A DNA stretch of 64,000 bases, taken from positions 6,753 through 70,752 of the forward strand of contig JAZQDW010000001.1 in NCBI GenBank assembly GCA_045546995.1. The letters run 5' to 3'. The position numbers and the translations under genes are program-made. This stretch comes from Firm-08 sp045546995. Its GTDB lineage: Bacteria; Bacillota; Clostridia; Oscillospirales; QAKW01. Positions 1 to 7,518 of this stretch are shown piece by piece (positions within the stretch are counted from its first letter, which is position 1; each line of letters starts with the position of its first letter). Below the pieces are notes generated by a model, which was not told the DNA's origin, made no database searches, and worked only from the letters and a program-made list of their open reading frames with translations.

Positions 1-1
1 G

Positions 2-112
2 AAGGGCACGGCCGCCGACTGTATCGGCTGTGGCGCCTGCGAAGGGGTCTGCCCCCAGCATCTGCCCATCGTGGACACCCTGGGCGCCGCCGCCAAAGTA
101 TTTAACAAATAA
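2..112 (+). CDS. C-terminal end of a ferredoxin-tailed oxidoreductase, probably aldo/keto reductase (partial)
   Basis: Only the last 36 codons are inside the window; the gene starts upstream of base 1. The tail reads CIGCGACEGVCPQHLPI, a CxxCxxCxxxCP motif that binds one 4Fe-4S cluster, followed by a short helix and TAA at 110-112. Many clostridial aldo/keto reductases end with exactly this kind of cluster followed by about 18 residues, so that is the best guess. A ferredoxin-like domain at the end of another redox enzyme would look the same. The gene is followed at once by a strong terminator, so it closes its transcription unit. Confidence 0.6.
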   Translation, partial: KGTAADCIGCGACEGVCPQHLPIVDTLGAAAKVFNK

Positions 113-115
113 CCT

Positions 116-159
116 AAAACGGTCATAGCATCACAAACGGTGCTATGGCCGTTTTTTTT
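116..159 (+). terminator. Rho-independent terminator after the oxidoreductase
   Basis: The arms AACGGTCATAGCA and TGCTATGGCCGTT face each other across a ten-base loop and are followed by a run of eight T. It starts four bases after the stop codon. Confidence 0.9.
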
Positions 160-161
160 GC

Positions 162-208
162 TTTCCCACCCCTGTTTCCCACCCCTCCTTATTGCTTTTC
201 CCACCCCT
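162..208. repeat. Three copies of TTTCCCACCCCT
   Basis: The 12-mer TTTCCCACCCCT occurs exactly at 162-173, 175-186 and 197-208, followed by a G-rich stretch at 214-226 that is partly complementary. It sits between a terminator and the promoter region of the first SLH gene. The function is unknown; it could be a small protein-binding array or simple repeat expansion. Confidence 0.7.
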
Positions 209-306
209 AAATGAGGGTAGGGGTAGTGCCAAGCGACACAGAATGTTTTATAATAAAAGCAGAAATTATGATATAATTTCAAAATATATACAAAGGAGAT
301 AAAATT

Positions 307-1518
307 ATGAACGCTAAAAGATTTCAAAAAACCTTGATCGGTATTTTGCTGTGTCTTTGTTTGCTGATCGGCTGTCTGCCCGCCGTGGCCGCCACCCCGT
401 TTACCGACGTAAAAAAGAACGCCTATTATGCCGAAGCAGTCGAGTGGGCTGTGGCCGGTAATATTACCGCCGGTGTCTCCCCCACCACCTTTGCCCCCGA
501 CGCCTCCTGTACCCGCGGGCAGATCGTATCCTTTTTGTGGCGCAACGCCTCCTGCCCCGAGCCCAAAACCTCTGCCAATCCCTTTACTGACATCAAGAAA
601 GGCGCCTATTACTACAAAGCCGTACTGTGGGCCGTGGAAAACGGCATTACTGCCGGTGCCACCCCCACCACCTTTGCTCCCGACGCCCCCTGCACCCGCG
701 GACAGATCGTGGCATTTTTGTGGCGCAGTGCCTCCTGCCCCACTCCCCCCACCTCCGGTAATCCCTTTACCGACGTAAAGAAGAGCGCCTATTATTACAA
801 GGCAGTATTGTGGGCCGTTGAGCAAGCCATCACCGCCGGCACCACGGCCACCACCTTCTCCCCCGAAGCGCCCTGCACCCGCGGACAGATCGTTACCTTT
901 CTGTACCGCTATATGAATCCGCTGGATATCCTGGTCAATCCAACGGACCATTTTATGACTTCCTCTATGGAGACCGCCTCCTTTACCGTCACCGTCACCG
1001 GCGGCATCGCACCCTACACCTATCGCTGGTACGTGAGCTATGACGACGAAACGGTCCCCCAGAACTCTTTCACCACCAGAGACACACATCACACGCTGAA
1101 CGTTACCGTTTCCGATTATGATTTTGACGAATATAATGCCATCTACGTTTACTGTGTCATCACCGATGCCGCAGGCAAGCAGGTGCGCAGCAACTTTGCC
1201 GACGTAGTTCCCTACGTTTCAATGCGGATCACCGCACAGCCTGCCAATTACAATATGGCATCCTCTATGGAAACGGCCAACTTTACCGTACAGCTGACCG
1301 GCGGCACCGCCCCCTACACCTACAAATGGTATGCCAGCTATGACGGCCGGGAAGAACTTAAAAAGAGCGAGCTATCCATGCTGCCCACCAATTTCGCCGA
1401 CATCTCCTTCTCCGATTACGATTTTGATGACTACAACGTTATTTACGTTTATTGCGCCATCACCGATGCGGCAGGTCACACCGTCAACACCAACAACGCT
1501 TACGTTTATCCCCATTAA
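307..1518 (+). CDS. SLH-domain surface protein with two Ig-like repeats
   Basis: A 403-residue exported protein expected to sit on the cell wall. Residues 1-29 form a signal sequence. Three SLH repeats follow (about 30-205), each with the pattern PFTDxKK.AYY...AVxWAV..xITAG...TFxPxA.CTRGQIV.FL; SLH triplets bind pyruvylated secondary wall polymer. The rest is a tandem duplication of a beta-sandwich-like module of about 95 residues (about 208-305 and 306-403), each with SSMETAxFTV..TGG.APYTYxWY and ending YVYCxITDAAG. The ribosome site AAAGGAG lies at 291-297. LLIGC at residues 19-23 also fits a lipobox, so lipid anchoring instead of AVA-A cleavage is possible. The gene is single, with its own terminator. 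The ligand of the duplicated module is unknown. Confidence 0.9.
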   Translation: MNAKRFQKTLIGILLCLCLLIGCLPAVAATPFTDVKKNAYYAEAVEWAVAGNITAGVSPTTFAPDASCTRGQIVSFLWRNASCPEPKTSANPFTDIKKGAYYYKAVLWAVENGITAGATPTTFAPDAPCTRGQIVAFLWRSASCPTPPTSGNPFTDVKKSAYYYKAVLWAVEQAITAGTTATTFSPEAPCTRGQIVTFLYRYMNPLDILVNPTDHFMTSSMETASFTVTVTGGIAPYTYRWYVSYDDETVPQNSFTTRDTHHTLNVTVSDYDFDEYNAIYVYCVITDAAGKQVRSNFADVVPYVSMRITAQPANYNMASSMETANFTVQLTGGTAPYTYKWYASYDGREELKKSELSMLPTNFADISFSDYDFDDYNVIYVYCAITDAAGHTVNTNNAYVYPH

Positions 1519-1540
1519 CGAGCGTTTCTTTTAGCAAAAC

Positions 1541-1574
1541 AAAAGGAGAGAGCCATGCTCTCTCCTTTTATTTT
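1541..1574. terminator. Bidirectional terminator between convergent genes
   Basis: The arms AAAAGGAGAGAG and CTCTCTCCTTTT enclose a short loop, with T runs on both sides. It serves the SLH gene from the left and overlaps the stop codon of the alpha/beta hydrolase from the right. Confidence 0.85.
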
Positions 1575-2491
1575 GGTATCACGGTTGTGATAAATTCGGT
1601 AACGCACTGTCTGTAACGGTCGAAGTCCTCAATAAAGCTCAGGCCGTGACCGGCAGACGGAAATGTCTCCAATCGGATGCGCTGCGGGGCGGCCGCATAA
1701 ATCTCACGACTCATTTCACAGGGAACAAAACGGTCGGCCTCCCCGTGCAAGATCAAGATCGGCACCTTTGCCTTCTGCACGGCGGCGCACACGTCCGCAT
1801 CCAGACGCAAGCCGCCGAAAATGCGTGCGCCGGTGATAATAAACGGCATTACCGCTCGTGACGGAAAGCCCATATCCCTTGCCACCTTGGCGATGATCCC
1901 CCGGGAGGAGGAATAGGGACAATCGGCGATGATACCGACGATATTGGCATGGATCTCCATCCCGGCGCATAACAGCACTGTAGCCGCCCCCATAGATACC
2001 CCGGACAGTATGATGGGAGTGTCCCGTCCCAAACGCTGCGCCATCCATTCGGCCCACCGTTTGACGTCCTGACATTCCCGCTCGCCGAAGCCGATGGTAC
2101 GTCCCTTGCTTCTGCCGTGGGCGCGTTGATCGATCACCAGGGTATTGTGCCCAGCCTCCCTTGCCAGCTTGTTCCCGCCGCAAAAGTCCCGTGGTCCGCA
2201 GCCCTTATAGCCGTGCACCTGAATTTGCAACGGCGCGCCGTCCCGCTGATGCAGATATCTGGCCCACAGACCGTCCAGCTCCAGCCACTGCCAGGGCAAC
2301 GGCTCCATCTCGTCGATCAGCTCGTCCATTCGTTGACGGGCGTGCTCGTATTGATCGCCCCGCGGCATCTCACGGGGCGTCTCTTCTTTTTTAAGGTTAA
2401 AAAATGCCATACAGTAGCAAACAAAGCTGATCCCCAGCCACAAAAGCGCCAGGCCGACAACCACCCATACGGCGATCCACCAACCGTTCAT
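1568..2491 (-). CDS. Membrane-anchored alpha/beta hydrolase
   Basis: A 307-residue serine hydrolase. One hydrophobic segment at about residues 4-31 should anchor it in the membrane with the catalytic domain behind it. The nucleophile elbow is GVSMG with Ser about 166, preceded by the strand motif DQRAHGRSKG typical of the prolyl-oligopeptidase-like and lysophospholipase-like alpha/beta hydrolases; HGEADRFVP supplies the acidic residue and SAGHGLS the histidine. The triad is therefore complete. The substrate cannot be told; esters or acyl groups are likely. It is divergent from the MATE gene, with an AT-rich 80-base spacer, and stands alone. Confidence 0.85.
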   Translation of the reverse strand: MNGWWIAVWVVVGLALLWLGISFVCYCMAFFNLKKEETPREMPRGDQYEHARQRMDELIDEMEPLPWQWLELDGLWARYLHQRDGAPLQIQVHGYKGCGPRDFCGGNKLAREAGHNTLVIDQRAHGRSKGRTIGFGERECQDVKRWAEWMAQRLGRDTPIILSGVSMGAATVLLCAGMEIHANIVGIIADCPYSSSRGIIAKVARDMGFPSRAVMPFIITGARIFGGLRLDADVCAAVQKAKVPILILHGEADRFVPCEMSREIYAAAPQRIRLETFPSAGHGLSFIEDFDRYRQCVTEFITTVIPK

Positions 2492-2507
2492 AAACTCACT
2501 CTTTTCG

Positions 2508-2536
2508 TTGACGATAACATTTAATTATAGTATAAT
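2508..2536 (+). promoter_or_regulatory. Promoter of the first MATE gene
   Basis: TTGACG and TATAAT are separated by 17 bases, about 40 bases upstream of the start codon. Confidence 0.75.
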
Positions 2537-2577
2537 TATATCGCTATTGTGTTAAAAGTCAAGGAGATGACCCCGTG

Positions 2578-3969
2578 ATGAAACCCGACCTGCTGTTGGC
2601 CCTGCGACAGGGAAAGCCCCTGTCCCTGCGACAGCAATTATTGTTGATCTGGCAGTTGAGTCTGCCCGCCATTATGGCACAGCTGTCCAGCATTGTAATG
2701 CAATATATCGACGCCGCCATGGTGGGACGTTTGGGCGCAAACGAGTCCGCCGCCATCGGTCTGGTGGCCAGTAGTACCTGGCTGTTCGGTGGCTTGTGTT
2801 CGGCCGCCGTGGTGGGCTTTACCGTACGGGTAGCGCAGGCCATCGGCGCCGAGGAGCAACGTCGAGCCAGAGAGATCATGCACAGTTGCTTTGTTGCCTG
2901 TTCGGCATTTTTTCTGCTGCTTGCATTGCTCGGCGCCGGTATCAGTTACGGCCTGCCCCACTGGCTGGGCGGCAATGCGGAGGTCTGCGGCGGCGCTACC
3001 GGCTATTTTTTGGTATACGCCCTGTCCTTGCCCTTCGTGGGGCTGAACAACGTTTCCGGCGGAATGCTGCAGGCCAGCGGCAATATGAAATTGCCGGGAC
3101 TGATGCACGTCATCATGTGTCTTTTGGACGTTGTATTCAATTTCTTTTTCATCTATCCCACCCGTACGGTAAGCGGTATGACCGTTCCGGGCGCCGGATT
3201 GGGACTGGTGGGCGCATCGCTGGGCACCGCCCTTTCCCAGGTGGTGATCAGTCTGGCGCTGACCTGGTTTTTACTGCGGAAAAGTCCGATGTTGCGGTGG
3301 CGGCGGAAAGAACGCTTTACCCTCTCTCTGCAGGATCTGGGCAAAAGCATCCGTATCTCCGTCCCCGTAGCCATCGAGCAGACCGTCTCCTGCGGGGCGC
3401 ATATTCTCTTTACCGGCATCGTCTCCCCTTTGGGCAATATTGCCATTGCCGCCAACAGCTTTGCCATCACGGCGGAGAGTCTGTGCTATATGCCGGGATA
3501 CGGCATCGGACGGGCCGCCACCACCCTCATCGGGCAAAGTGTGGGGGCCGGACGTAAGGATCTGACCAAAAAGCTGGGATGGCTGACCACCCTGCTCGGC
3601 ACGGTCATTATGGGTCTTTCCGGCGTACTGCTTTATCTGTTGGCTCCGTGGATGATGGCCCTGCTGACCCCCAACCCGGACGTGATCTCGCTGGGCGTAC
3701 AGGTACTACGGATCGAGGCCGTTGCCGAAGGCTTTTACGGCGCTTCCATCGTGGCGTTGGGCGTTTTTCAAGGTGCCGGCGACACGCTGATCCCCAGCCT
3801 GATGAACTTTTTCAGTATGTGGGCCGTCCGTTTGCCGCTGGCCGCCGTTTTGGCCACCCGTTACGGTCTGCCGGGTGTGTGGGTTGCCATGTGTCTGGAA
3901 CTGTGTTTCCGCGGCGTGATCTTTCTGATCCGACTGGCAGGAAAGGGATGGCGAAAACAAGCAGATTAA
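2578..3969 (+). CDS. MATE family efflux transporter
   Basis: A 463-residue polytopic membrane protein with about twelve hydrophobic segments in two similar halves, as in multidrug and toxic compound extrusion transporters. The first helix carries LPAIMAQLSSIVMQYIDAAMVG, matching the family pattern near the N-terminus in sense, and the length is typical. Such proteins export cationic drugs or metabolites using Na+ or H+ gradients; the substrate here is unknown. Translation could begin at GTG 2575 or ATG 2578; AAGGAG at 2561-2566 fits both, and ATG is preferred. It is the first of three MATE genes in the window and is not close to the other two in sequence. Confidence 0.9.
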   Translation: MKPDLLLALRQGKPLSLRQQLLLIWQLSLPAIMAQLSSIVMQYIDAAMVGRLGANESAAIGLVASSTWLFGGLCSAAVVGFTVRVAQAIGAEEQRRAREIMHSCFVACSAFFLLLALLGAGISYGLPHWLGGNAEVCGGATGYFLVYALSLPFVGLNNVSGGMLQASGNMKLPGLMHVIMCLLDVVFNFFFIYPTRTVSGMTVPGAGLGLVGASLGTALSQVVISLALTWFLLRKSPMLRWRRKERFTLSLQDLGKSIRISVPVAIEQTVSCGAHILFTGIVSPLGNIAIAANSFAITAESLCYMPGYGIGRAATTLIGQSVGAGRKDLTKKLGWLTTLLGTVIMGLSGVLLYLLAPWMMALLTPNPDVISLGVQVLRIEAVAEGFYGASIVALGVFQGAGDTLIPSLMNFFSMWAVRLPLAAVLATRYGLPGVWVAMCLELCFRGVIFLIRLAGKGWRKQAD

Positions 3970-3972
3970 GTA

Positions 3973-4001
3973 TTGCTTTTTATATTCTTTGATGTTATAA
4001 T
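3973..4001 (+). promoter_or_regulatory. Promoter of purA
   Basis: TTGCTT and TATAAT are 17 bases apart, and TGT just before the -10 makes an extended -10 element. A small hairpin, GTGTAT-GTA-ATACAC, lies at 4006-4020 near the predicted start of transcription. No purine riboswitch fold was recognised. Confidence 0.75.
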
Positions 4002-4051
4002 ATCCGTGTATGTAATACACATTTCTCAAATACAGAAAGGGATGTTCGATT

Positions 4052-5326
4052 ATGGTAAAAGCAGTCGTCGGCGCCAACTGGGGCGACGAAGGAAAGGGTA
4101 AGATCACAGACGTACTGGCTAAGGATGCGGATATCGTCGTCCGTTTTCAGGGCGGTGCCAACGCCGGTCATACCATCAAAAACAAATACGGCAAGTTTGC
4201 ATTGCACACTCTGCCCAGCGGCGTGTTCAATGACGGTGTCATCAACTGCATCGGTAACGGTGTAGCCTTGGATGCCGAAAAGCTGATCAATGAATATAAC
4301 AGCGTCGTGCAGGCCGGTGTTCCTGCTCCGCGCCTGATGGTTTCCGAGCGGGCACAGCTGGTAATGCCCTACCACGTACTGCAGGACGTATATGAAGAGG
4401 AGCGCCTCGGTAAGGCCAGTTTTGGTTCCACCAAGAGCGGCATTGCCCCCTTCTATTCCGACAAATATGCAAAAATCGGTTTTCAGGTTTGCGAGCTCTA
4501 TGACGAGGAACGCCTGAAGGAAAAACTGATTCGGGTTTTGGAGGTCAAAAACATCCTCTTTAAAAATCTTTACGGTAAAGAACCACTGGATGCAGATGAG
4601 ATCTTTGCCACAATGATGAAATGGAGAGAGGGACTGACTCCCTTTGTCGGCGACGTTAGAAAGCTGCTGTGGGAGGCTGAAAAAGCAGGCAAGACCGTAT
4701 TGCTGGAAGGTCAGCTCGGATCTTTGAAAGATACCGATCACGGCATCTATCCCATGGTTACCTCCTCCTCCACCGTGGCCGGCTTCGGCGCCATCGGCGC
4801 AGGCGTTGCCCCCTACGCCATTAAAGAGATCTATACCGTTATCAAGGCATATTCCTCCGCCGTCGGCGCAGGCGCCTTCGTTTCCGAGATCTTTGGTGAC
4901 GAGGCACAGCAGATGCGTCTTAACGGCGGTGACGGCGGCGAATTCGGCGCTACCACCGGTCGTCCCCGCAGAATGGGTTGGTTTGACTGTGTGGCCACCC
5001 GCTACGGTTGTGAAGTACAGGGTACCACGCACGGTGTACTGACCGTCATCGATGCCCTGGGCTATCTGGATGAGATCAAGGTTTGCGTCGGTTATGAGAT
5101 CGACGGCAAGGTCACCAAGGACTTCCCTGTCACTCCTCTGCTGGAAAAGGCCAAGCCCGTGCTGGTCACCCTGCCCGGTTGGAAATGCGATGTAACCGGC
5201 ATCACCAAGTACGAGGATCTGCCCGAAAACTGCCGCAACTACGTGGAGTTTATTGAGAAAGAGATCGGTTTCCCCATTAAGATCGTTTCCAACGGTCCCG
5301 CCCGTGAGGACATCATCTACAGATAA
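4052..5326 (+). CDS. purA: Adenylosuccinate synthetase
   Basis: This enzyme condenses IMP and aspartate with GTP to adenylosuccinate, the first committed step to AMP, in the cytoplasm. The 424-residue length is normal. The N-terminus has the P-loop GANWGDEGKGK with the catalytic Asp and the following GGANAGHTI containing the catalytic His. The late motif TGRPRRMGWFD, which helps bind IMP and GTP, is intact. A ribosome site (GAAAGGG) precedes the ATG. The gene has its own extended -10 promoter and terminator and so appears monocistronic. No feature is unusual. Confidence 0.97.
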   Translation: MVKAVVGANWGDEGKGKITDVLAKDADIVVRFQGGANAGHTIKNKYGKFALHTLPSGVFNDGVINCIGNGVALDAEKLINEYNSVVQAGVPAPRLMVSERAQLVMPYHVLQDVYEEERLGKASFGSTKSGIAPFYSDKYAKIGFQVCELYDEERLKEKLIRVLEVKNILFKNLYGKEPLDADEIFATMMKWREGLTPFVGDVRKLLWEAEKAGKTVLLEGQLGSLKDTDHGIYPMVTSSSTVAGFGAIGAGVAPYAIKEIYTVIKAYSSAVGAGAFVSEIFGDEAQQMRLNGGDGGEFGATTGRPRRMGWFDCVATRYGCEVQGTTHGVLTVIDALGYLDEIKVCVGYEIDGKVTKDFPVTPLLEKAKPVLVTLPGWKCDVTGITKYEDLPENCRNYVEFIEKEIGFPIKIVSNGPAREDIIYR

Positions 5327-5340
5327 AAACGATAAAATAA

Positions 5341-5376
5341 ATGAGCTACCGTTTTCATACGGTAGCTCATTTTTTA
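5341..5376 (+). terminator. Terminator of purA
   Basis: The arms ATGAGCTACCG and CGGTAGCTCAT are followed by six T. The structure also covers the stop codon of the helix-turn-helix remnant on the other strand. Confidence 0.9.
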
Positions 5377-5522
5377 TTGATTTCAGGAACGTCCGTCCGA
5401 CACAAAATATAATCTATGCTCACGTTATAAAAGTCGGCCAGGCGGAGCAACGTTTCCGTAGGCGGGATCCGATCTCCGTTTTCAAATTTGGAGAGCAACG
5501 CCTGCTCGATGCCGGTTTTGTT
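5367..5522 (-). pseudogene. Remnant of an XRE-type helix-turn-helix regulator
   Basis: Directly after the stop codon of the GNAT gene, and in the same frame, 51 sense codons read NKTGIEQALLSKFENGDRIP and then a PPTETLLRLADFYNVSIDYIL-like stretch ending at TGA 5367-5369. This is the recognition helix and the C-terminal helices of a Cro/CI-type domain (GI....LS.FE.G.R.P....L..LA..Y.VS.DY). The first helices (usually about 25 residues) and any start codon are absent, so it cannot be a working regulator as it stands. It looks like the 3' end of a lost gene joined to the end of the acetyltransferase gene, or left over from a former gene fusion. Confidence 0.75.
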
Positions 5523-5990
5523 TTACAGTATTTCTTCCATGCCGAGTTTTTGGGGTCTCAGACCCAGCTTCTCGTAAAATCTCTGCGCCGACGGATTGCA
5601 GGCCCAGACGTTGAGGGTAATATTATAAAACCCCTGCTCTTTTGCCCATTGCTTGATAAAGGCGTACATTTGTTGTCCCACGCCTTTTCCGCGATAGTTT
5701 TCATCCACGCACAGATCATCAATATACAGCGTGCGACGATCGCACAGACAAGGGCTATCCTTGACCTCCTCGACCACACAAAACAAATGGCACAGCAGTT
5801 TACCGTTTTCCTCCCCTACAAATACCGGACGGCTCTCGTCCTTCAGCAGAGAAAGCAATTGGTCATCCGTATACTTTTTGGAGGCCGCGCGGAATAGATC
5901 GGGGCGCCCCTCGTGATGCACCGCCGCCACCTGATACAGTAGGCCGCTAAGTTGTTTTAGATCTGCCGATACGGCACGACGAATCAACAT
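5523..5990 (-). CDS. GNAT family N-acetyltransferase
   Basis: A 155-residue acetyltransferase of the GNAT fold, transferring acetyl from acetyl-CoA to an amine of unknown identity. The acetyl-CoA loop RGKGVG (about residues 99-104) follows strand LYIDDLCVDENY, and the C-terminal FYEKLGLRPQ is the family's usual end. It begins IRRAVSADLKQL, as in small stand-alone GNAT proteins. It lies 13 bases after the broken M14 peptidase gene and ends directly before a helix-turn-helix remnant, so the three belonged to one leftward transcript. The gene itself appears complete. Confidence 0.85.
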   Translation of the reverse strand: MLIRRAVSADLKQLSGLLYQVAAVHHEGRPDLFRAASKKYTDDQLLSLLKDESRPVFVGEENGKLLCHLFCVVEEVKDSPCLCDRRTLYIDDLCVDENYRGKGVGQQMYAFIKQWAKEQGFYNITLNVWACNPSAQRFYEKLGLRPQKLGMEEIL

Positions 5991-6003
5991 ACTATCAATC
6001 TTC

Positions 6004-6551
6004 CTATCGTTTAATCATATATTTGATGGCGGAAATAAACTTCCCCTTATAATTTCTGCTTCTGAACTGGGCGGCAGAACTTACGTGCGGAAATTCAAAT
6101 AACGCCGCGTGATATCCGAGATAATGGGTGGCATAGGCACTTAAATACCCGCCGCTGCCCATCGGTGTCGGTTGAACCGACGGAAAATAGGTGAGAAACG
6201 CATTGCGCAACAACGTTTCATGCGAATGGGAAATGATCTGATTAAACCAACCGTGCACGTCCACCAAATAGCGCGTACTGTGCTTTTTTGCCACGTCCTT
6301 TAAAAACGTATCCAACGCACGGGCCTCCGGCGACGACAGCGCACGAGGACCATTATAGTTCCGACTGTCCGTATGCAACGTGTAGCCGCTGGGGAAAGAA
6401 CGATTGAGATCAATGCCTTTTTTAATCAGGTTGCCGTTGGCATCATAGCTCCATACGGTGCGTCTGCCCGGACCGTTGCAGCAAAAGCCGGCAACGACAT
6501 CAAAAGCGCCAGCAATGTCAGCCATAGAACAATCCTTTGAATTTTACGCAT
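6004..6551 (-). pseudogene. M14-type zinc carboxypeptidase, deleted and frameshifted
   Basis: An intact promoter, ribosome site (AGGAGAAGG) and signal peptide start at ATG 6549-6551 (MRKIQRIVLWLTLLALLMSL, then PAFAATV), but this frame stops after 42 codons. In another frame downstream (to 6004) lies the C-terminal part of an M14 peptidase: GIDLNRSFP, NYNGPRALSSPEARAL, the zinc-ligand segment DVHGW and the catalytic-glutamate segment ALFEFP. The N-terminal part with the HxxE zinc motif is missing. The simplest reading is an internal deletion plus loss of frame, with the joint near 6470-6480. A sequencing or assembly error could explain the frame change but not the missing zinc motif. Confidence 0.8.
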
Positions 6552-6582
6552 TCATTCCTTCTCCTTTATATACGATACGGCG

Positions 6583-6611
6583 ATTATATCACAAACGCCA
6601 TATTTTGACAA
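6583..6611 (-). promoter_or_regulatory. Promoter of the M14 pseudogene operon
   Basis: Read on the minus strand, TTGTCA and TATAAT are 17 bases apart. The promoter remains intact although the first gene is broken, so it can still drive the GNAT gene. Confidence 0.7.
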
Positions 6612-6629
6612 TTGTTTTTTCGCTTTTTC

Positions 6630-6658
6630 TTGACTTGTTTATTATAAAAAAATATAAT
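6630..6658 (+). promoter_or_regulatory. Promoter of the metallo-hydrolase/ABC operon
   Basis: TTGACT and TATAAT are 17 bases apart, 32 bases before the start codon. Confidence 0.75.
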
Positions 6659-6690
6659 AGAACTATAAAAAGAATCGGGAGGCTGTATTT

Positions 6691-7518
6691 ATGAAATTGC
6701 AATTTTTAGGCACTGCTGCCGCAGAAGGAATCCCCGCCATTTTCTGCACCTGTGAAACCTGTCGCATCGCCCGCCAAAAAGGCGGCAAAAATATTCGTTC
6801 CCGCTGTCAATCATTGGTGGACGACCGTCTGCTGATCGATTTCGGGCCGGACACCTACTATCACAGTATGCGGGACGGCATTGATCTGACCTACGTTTTC
6901 AACGTGCTGATCACCCACGTTCACGAGGATCATCTCTATCCCAAAGAGCTCAACTATTATTGCAAAGGTTTTGCCAACCTGCCGGAGGATCACCCAAAAT
7001 TTCATTTTTGGGGCAGTGGCGAAATGGTCAAACAGCTGACTCCCATCGTCGAAAATCCCAAAATGCTCGGTCGGGTGGAGTTGCACGAACTTGCGCCGTT
7101 CACCCCCACCGTCATTGACAAGTACACAGTCACTGCCCTGCCTGCCTATCACGGTACCGAATCTCCCTATTTTTACATCATCGAGGGAGAGGACAAGACC
7201 ATTTTGTACGCCCATGATACCGGCGCCTTCAAGCAGGAGGTATGGGAGTATTTTGCAAAGGCCAAGCCCCATTTTGATCTCATCACCTTTGACTGCACCA
7301 TGGGCAATCGCCCCGTCAAGCCCTGCAGCCATCTGGGCTTTGTGGACATCAAGGCCCTGCGGGAAAAGCTGGTGACCGCCGGCTATTCCGACGACAAAAC
7401 CGTATACGTCGCCAACCACTTCTCCCACAATTCTCCCGACGTCAACTACGAGGATCGGGGCGTGTACGAAAAAGAGGGCTACGTGATGAGTCACGACAGC
7501 CTTGTGCTGGAGTTTTAA
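6691..7518 (+). CDS. MBL-fold metallo-hydrolase, PhnP-like
   Basis: A 275-residue metallo-beta-lactamase-fold phosphoesterase. The metal site motif is ITHVHEDHLYP (HxHxDH), with later ligands in YHGTESP, DTGAF and the C-terminal NHFSH. Near the N-terminus CTCETCRIARQ is a cysteine cluster like that of PhnP, which opens cyclic phosphoribosyl phosphate, so a cyclic phosphodiesterase role is plausible. No phosphonate genes are nearby, so the substrate is open. The stop codon TAA is directly followed by the ATG of the ABC transporter, which implies translational coupling. Confidence 0.85.
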   Translation: MKLQFLGTAAAEGIPAIFCTCETCRIARQKGGKNIRSRCQSLVDDRLLIDFGPDTYYHSMRDGIDLTYVFNVLITHVHEDHLYPKELNYYCKGFANLPEDHPKFHFWGSGEMVKQLTPIVENPKMLGRVELHELAPFTPTVIDKYTVTALPAYHGTESPYFYIIEGEDKTILYAHDTGAFKQEVWEYFAKAKPHFDLITFDCTMGNRPVKPCSHLGFVDIKALREKLVTAGYSDDKTVYVANHFSHNSPDVNYEDRGVYEKEGYVMSHDSLVLEF

